Shown here: piece after piece, positions 57,941 through 64,000 of the stretch
How positions within the stretch are numbered: position 1 is the first letter of the stretch
Layout: each line of letters begins with the position of its first letter
Origin: Hanleya hanleyi
Lineage: Eukaryota > Mollusca > Polyplacophora > Lepidopleurida > Hanleyidae
Assembly: GCA_036873755.1 (NCBI GenBank)
Contig: JAVTVY010020614.1
Coordinates: 1 to 64,000, forward strand
Direction: 5' to 3'
Length of the DNA stretch: 64,000 nucleotides
The notes under the pieces: model-generated
What the model was told of the DNA's origin: nothing
The model's input: only the letters and a program-made list of their open reading frames with translations
Databases searched by the model: none
Made by a program: the position numbers and the translations under genes

Positions 57941-58425
57941 TCGGGGATGAATGTTTTGTGCCGAGGGATGCTTTGCTGTAGAGTCAAATGTTTGCTTTTT
58001 AGTCGCCGGACGTCGATTTTTCACACGTCTTGCATTTCGCTCCAATACATGGTACCATAGCAGTGCGATACTACATTTGGAAATATTTCCGGTCTGCGAT
58101 TTTAATGACAACTTTGACGAAAAGCAGGATTAATCATCAATATAAACATAACTGAGCGACCTTCAGATCATGTTCAATCCGCATAATATGACAATAATAT
58201 TCATTATATCTTGTATTGTTATCCGCTATATACTAGTTCAAATGAAAACATTTTAATCACCTATGAATAATATGTATGGAGAGAACAATGTAGATCACTT
58301 TAAATATAAGCTGGCACACAGGAATCGTCAAAAATTACACAGAAGTCGCATTACCCTACAAGCAAATATACTTACTGCATTATATCTAAAAATATCATCA
58401 GAACCATAACTGACTTCTGTGAAAA
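57941..58425. other. No gene recognised
   Basis: Opposing short ORFs only (57833-58111 minus, 57951-58133 plus). Confidence 0.4.
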
Positions 58426-58429
58426 TTTG

Positions 58430-59580
58430 TGATATTTTGTAAGAATATCTTGACCACATGGAATAGTCCAAGGTCATCGATCATGTTTACCAAGTTGTAC
58501 AATGATTGCTCCAAATTTTTCGGACAAGGAGAGATTTGTATGAAAATGACGTCATCCAATATAGCTGCCAAACCGTTCTACCGATCAGAAATGGAACATT
58601 ATGTAATGCCTACACATGATCAACAAACATCTACATGCATTTTTAAAGCCATAACGGAGATATTTTCCCACTCCGATTGCTCAGTATTCTTGATCGCGGG
58701 GTTTCGTTAGCTGTATTCAATCATTTTCACCATTAAAATCTTAGAATCAGAAAATCCAACGATTTTATTGATTAAGCCTAATTGTTATAGTTTTTGGTGG
58801 CCATACTGGGTTATAGAATGATCTAGCACAATCACCCTGGAATAGGGTTCGTCAATCATGTGCCAGATTTATACGCATCCATGGCTTTAGCTGATGTGTC
58901 TACATATGATATTTCACAATCTTTTAGTCGGGTGAGGGAGGATTGCAACTTGGGTTATTTGAGAGAAATCGGGCTGTTACATAAGTTTTAATGTGTGTAT
59001 GTTTTAATGCGTTGGACTACTAAGTTAGTTACTTGAGTACTTAGAATTTTGTTTGATCGTTGGTATATAGCTGAAATATTGCTGAACGAGATATTGCTCT
59101 CTGATATTTCACATATCAATGGAATTTCAACGCGATACATTAAATTCTATTTTTTTAAATAAAGTGTCATTTGCAGCGATTTTCTTCGTAACGGAGATAT
59201 TTATCATCTACGTATATTCAATAATTCTTCTCGTGCGAGATATGGTTAGATGGTTTGATTGAGCGGCTCCGGACAAGAATTTATTCAAATATTTATCAAA
59301 AAACATGGAAAATCCAAGACGGCCACTAGGGGGAAATTTGCCGAAATCGCCTACGTCCTGGGATCATTTATGCCAAATCATCCGTGGTTCGGTCTAGCAG
59401 TTCCACACGAGAAGATTTTTAAATATGTACATGAAACACGGAAAATGCAAGATGGTCACCAGGGGTTTTGATCGATCGTCTCTTTCTGATGATATATACC
59501 AGTTTTTGGCCCTACCTATAACATGTATAATCCTGCCAAGTTTCGACATCATGGTAGAACCGATATGGTAATGACGCACA
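58430..59580. repeat. Diverged outlying units of the GGCGGCCATCTT family, with a LINE tail
   Basis: Segments such as TCGATCATGTTTACCAAGTT and CCAATATAGCTGCCAAACCG repeat the logic of the 55-57 kb array with high divergence. A plus-strand LINE 3' end (TTTTAGTCGGGTGAGGGAGG to ATATAGCTGAAATATTGCTG) is inserted at 58918-59098. Confidence 0.55.
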
Positions 59581-59922
59581 AGCCAACGATATGACGGAAT
59601 ACACTATAATGATAACAACAATGAAATAATAACAATCTAAAATGACTTCTAGTCATATTTATTTATCGCTAAACCAGACCAACAAAACATAATGTTATGA
59701 GAATAAACGAGCTGCAGCTGTTGATGAACTTTTCACTGCGGCGAAGCCTTCGCTTTATGGTAGCCCTTCCAGTATACGTTTAAAGGGCCTTCCATTATTC
59801 TACACATGTTTAATGTAAAATAGTTTACTTTCGCCTAATTTATGGCATGGAGATGTTGGGATCGATCGCAGGCTAAGACTTAGGTTATGAGGTTAAGACA
59901 AAACAAAAATGGAACTTATTGC

Positions 59923-62270
59923 ATTACAAGCGTCTAATCCGTCATTCATAATCCAGCCGTCGTCCATTAGAGAATATCCGCGTCCATAATCCAAAGACCT
60001 ATTCCAATTCAAAAAGACAATCATAGTATACAAAAACGTAGGCTTGTTTCCTGCAAGAGAGTAGCGGTCAACAGTTTTCAATGATGCCGGCAAGACATCA
60101 TGATGTTCCAAAAATATCAAATCCGTATCGCTGATCAGTATTCTTAATCCATAATTTTCGTTGTAAAGTCGTCATCTAGAGAATGATGTATCTCAGTCAC
60201 GCTTTGATTGAGACTGTTCATATGAGTACCATGAGGTCCTTGAAGTACATGGGATCATACGGCCCCTAGCCCCGGGTTAAGCGGAATTAGACACAAGTTA
60301 CGAAACGTAGCGCCATAGATCTTGCACGCTACGTTCGTGTTTAGCTATCAGCATGCGATATGTATCGCCAAATTTGAGAAACTTTGGGTGTAGGCGCTTG
60401 GTGGAATAGCCCTGTTTTTTAAGTTGCTGCACCAGTGTTTTGTGACGTTGATTAAAATCGTCACATTTAACACAGGATCTAGCAAATGCTACTAAGCGAG
60501 ATATGTATACGCCATATGCAGGTCCCACTGGAATATTACTATCCAGAAAGGGATAGTTTAGGATGTCGAAATTGTAATCATCTCTTTTGTCATAAAGTCG
60601 ACGAGAGAGAATGCCCGCTTCATTTTTATAGAGATATAGATCTAAATATGATGTGCCTGTAGGGCTATCTGTAGTTTCCTTCAAATCCAGTGAAGGTGGA
60701 TATATATCCTTCACTGCGTCATTTATAGAGCGATTATCCACAGCGAGAAGATCGTCTATATAGCGTTTGGTGAATGAGAAGGAACGGGCTTTGAATGGAT
60801 CGGTTTTTGAAAGCGCCTGCATATAGTCATATTCATAAGAGAACAGATACAGGTCAGCCAACAGGGGTGCACAATTAGTACCCATTGGAATACCTATATG
60901 CTGCTGATATATTGTGTTGCCAAATTTCACATAGATATTTTTAATGAGAAATTCAAGCAACTCTATAAACAAAGAAACATCCCATGAATGATATCTCTTG
61001 TATGTAGTAGAGCTAAAGAATGCTTTATGGCTTCCGACATTAATATATCTACGATCAGTTTTCTTGAACACAGATACTATTAATGAACTTAGACGGTCAA
61101 TAAGGTCCTGATGAGGGATTGTAGTATAGAGAGTCGAGAAATCCCATGTGGATACCTGTCTGTACGGTATGTGACCTTTAGCATCAAGTTCTTCCGTAAG
61201 ACATTTTGAGTTTTTCAATATCCACATACATTCAACGCCAGAGTTCTTAGAAATAATGGCGCAATACCTTCCCAAAATGCTTTTACCTCCTGAAGGGCCC
61301 TCGTCAATAGGGTTGAGAGAAGCTTGGTGGTGCAGCTTCTAGAACCGGCTATGAATCTAGCTTTGTATGATGATTTATGCATTTTGGGAGTCCAGTATAA
61401 TTTTGGTATGTCGTTATGATTGGATGAAAGACAAATACCTCTTTCTCTGAGAAACTTTTTGTGATTGTTAAATAAATCTTCCAGAGTAAATGCAGTTTGG
61501 GAGTAAGTAGACGTATTTGATGAAGATATGTCTACACTCAATTCTTTAACCAGCACCTGGTAATAGTAATATTTACATATAAATATTATATTATTCGGAG
61601 CTTTGTCTGCTGGGATTATGACGAATTTACTTTGGAGATTTGCTAGAACTTCTTGCTAATTGAGGTTTCTCAGTACTTGTTTTGCTTGGGGAAGAGTACT
61701 TCTGTCAATATGGCGGATTGTTTCAACGACCTTGCTCTTGGTGAGGTCTAGCCAATCAGCGAGTACTGTAGGTTGAACTTTTTCTCGCTTAGACCAATCA
61801 ATAACGTACTGTTCCAATGCAGACAGGACTATCTTCTGGTCGGTCTTCAGATTTATTCTTCTTGGCTCTCTATATTTAGGTCCCTTCATCAGGAGTAATT
61901 TCAGATCCTCATCACTCACCACATCAAGGTCCCCAGTCACAATATGTTTGCATGGTGTATAGATAAAGTTCGACGATTCACAATCACAGCTATAGCCTCC
62001 TGACGTGTATAAGTTCCAGTCAAACTCCTGGACACATTGGAGTAATTGAATATTTTGGTGGCTATAGATTTAGTGTACTTATATGAAATGCAAGGAGGTT
62101 CTGTGAACTTAAAATAGTTTGGCACAGCGTTGCGTACCTCTGGATCATTCAGGATTCGAGGTAAATTAACTATGTCCAGTCCTTTATCTAAGTAGTTGAG
62201 TTTCAAGAAAAGCCGATCTTGAGATGTTTCGATTATGTTCGCTAAACGATACAACCGAAAATGCGCTCAA
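59923..62270 (-). mobile_element. PLE copy P6, best preserved
   Basis: The RT core is open for 325 codons (61275-60298): WDFSTLYTTIPHQ (motif A), IPMGTNCAPLLADLYLFSYE (B), TKRYIDDLLAVDN (C), and the thumb to DLWRYVS. Upstream pieces hold the finger region (61556-61215), MTGDLDVVSDEDLKLLLMKG (61940-61656, ending in a premature stop after LRNLN) and the N-terminal LANIIETSQDRLFLKLNYL (62254-61937). Damage seen: a one-base loss near 61268, one stop near 61657 and a frame break near 61937. No endonuclease domain was recognised. Confidence 0.9.
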
Positions 62271-63074
62271 CATTAATATGATAGGTCAAGATCATGTGTC
62301 AGGTTAATGTGAGTGACTGAAATATCATATGTTGTCTTTCATCTGGAATCTGATAGCCGATCAATATGTCAGTAGCCAAGCAGCTTGAATATTGTTATGA
62401 CAGCTCATTGGCATCACCACTCCGAGATCAAAGTTTTTTCTCTCCATCGGCTCGGTGTTCATTTTTCGCACACTGATATAAATTGTCACTTTCTGTGTGG
62501 GCGTCACTCGGAAATTTTGTCTTTAGAGCTCCCGAGAGGGGCTTCAGATTGGCTTAAACTATGTACTCGTAATAGACAATGAAGAGGTCGAAGTACAAAT
62601 CTAGTCATATGTGAATGGGATGCAGTTTGCCTATAGTAGGAGAATCGGTTCAGGGATACCTATGCTCCTCAATCTCATCAAAGTAAGTTATTTGACAGGA
62701 TCACACATTCGCCATACACAATTCCACAGTCTGTCGGCTAACCACGTAGCTTTCGACATGTAAAGCTGCATATCGTATTCTAAATGTCGAACTCATAATA
62801 GATAGTTGATATTTTTGAAAAAACAACATGTGGTGTGGATATAATGCATGCACTACATTAGGATACCAAAATGTTCCTTATGTAGCATAATATTTTAACA
62901 AGAAATATTTCATGTGCGCTATAATATGATCCAACATCCAACATAAATGATTACATTTATCATAAACCATATTTTCACCACCTGTTACAAGAAGACAATA
63001 TAGCAGCAACTGTAATACAGTTAAAATAAAAATAAACAGAAGAAATTCTGAGAACCCCAAACAGTACTGCGAAT

Positions 63075-63900
63075 ATTGAAGAGAAAGAGAGAGATTTAAG
63101 GTTTAAAGTCGCGTTCAGCAATATTTAAGCTATATAGCGACGATCAAACAAAATCCTAAGTACTCAAGCCAATAACTTAGTAATCCAACACATTAAAACA
63201 CACACACACATTAAAACAAACCAATTTCTCACAAACAGAGTCTTCTCTCATCCGACTAAAAAGATCTTCCAAAGTCGATAAAAACCGCTCGATAAAACGA
63301 ATCTCTTGAAATCTTAAAATCTATGCATTCGATAAGAATATGTTTCACTGCGAGATCTTCGTGGCATGGAATACACCTTGTGACTGGCTCTTTTTTTTGG
63401 TAAATGTTCGTGAGTTAATCGTGTATGGCAGATTCTACATCGCCTGATCATGGTTTGATCGAAACGTTTCTGGCTGTTCAGATGAGTATAGCCTACAGGT
63501 TTTTTGAACTCCTGTAGTTTGTTATTATTCACAGCATCCCATAAAGATTGAAACAGCTGTCTCACACAGGTACAGATAGAGGGTCTGAAATCGCTATATG
63601 GGATTCCAACATGATCAACCTCATCATCTAGGGCTGCCTTAGTCATTCTATCAGCTTCAGTATTACCTTTGTGTCCAACGTGTCTAGGCAACCAACACAA
63701 CAAAATATCAATCTGTTTATCAAATCCACAGTAATGTAATTCTAGAATATTCAAGATATTGGGATGAGTCAAGTTCCATTTTTCATCGCTTGAAGGCATG
63801 ACTGACTTTTGTTTCCTTTTAGTGGACCCAATACCTTCCAGAGTCAACAATATAGCTTTTGCTTCTGGGAATATTGAAAATAACAATATGATCCGTCGAT
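63075..63900 (-). mobile_element. LINE with RNase H domain, second copy
   Basis: The ORF 63886-63314 (190 codons) matches 25180-24617, with an extra three-codon ILN-type insertion near NILNILELHY and DILLCWLPRHVGHKGNTEAD. It is truncated at the same 5' point, so the truncation predates the duplication. Confidence 0.85.
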
Positions 63901-64000
63901 ATTTATTTTATAATTTACAAAATTTAACATATCAAAGCAAAAAAATGTTTGGTACATTATTATATTTGCTATTCTCAGCGTAAATATTGGAAATAACAGT

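Larger units (their letters stand above)
59923..64000. repeat. Segmental duplication block D
   Basis: It is collinear with 21199-25294 at an offset of about 38.7 kb, including the non-transposon stretch 62272-63070 and the LINE. It continues to the window edge. Confidence 0.88.

Overview
This is an animal nuclear genome window, very probably from a gastropod mollusc. Two tail motifs support this. One reads GCTATATAGCTGAAATATT...GACGTTAAACC, and the other is a GACGTTAAA tail running into CACTCACTCAC. Both closely resemble repeat tails I know from abalone and limpet genomes. The DNA is AT-rich, has spliced genes and is dominated by old transposable elements. Almost all long ORFs are transposon relics or chance frames. 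Positions 29537-29559 are an assembly gap.

Host content. (1) A four-exon minus-strand gene (16284-26880) can be read from matching splice sites and phases. It encodes a 153-residue secreted SnoaL/DUF4440-like (NTF2-fold) protein. (2) A tandem paralogue has its last two exons intact at 47435-49719; its first two exons are predicted just beyond position 64000. The exon 3 pair differs only by amino-acid-changing substitutions plus one inserted codon, while the adjoining intron is nearly identical. (3) An adenosine-receptor-like GPCR gene (31207-32164) is frameshifted inside TM7, and a second copy (34262-34663) is cut off after TM4. (4) A possible terminal exon of an unknown gene lies at 39374-39637.

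Layout. 1-3.3 kb: direct repeats and a GC-rich minisatellite. 3.3-6.1 kb: a Penelope-like element (PLE) with a nested insertion. 6.1-12.9 kb: three related LTRs with leader sequences and no coding interior. 12.9-21.7 kb: duplication block A, carrying exons 3-4 of gene 1. 21.2-25.3 kb: PLE plus an RNase H-bearing LINE in intron 2. 25.9-26.9 kb: exons 2 and 1. 27-30.2 kb: minisatellite, LINE tail, a long palindrome, gap and a PLE piece. 30.2-34.7 kb: the GPCR pair. 35-43.7 kb: LINE and SINE pieces and a long inverted repeat pair. 43.9-51.5 kb: block B, the copy of block A, with exons 3-4 of gene 2. 51.5-59.9 kb: a TTAA-flanked DNA transposon, a foldback element and an array of repeats rich in GGCGGCCATCTT. 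59.9-64.0 kb: block D, the copy of 21.2-25.3 kb.

The main biology is a tandem gene duplication of about 31-39 kb. It was reshaped by PLE insertion, a 568-bp inversion and an 8.5-kb interruption, while the small secreted protein kept its reading frame and diverged in sequence. No CRISPR array, operon or prokaryotic feature is present.
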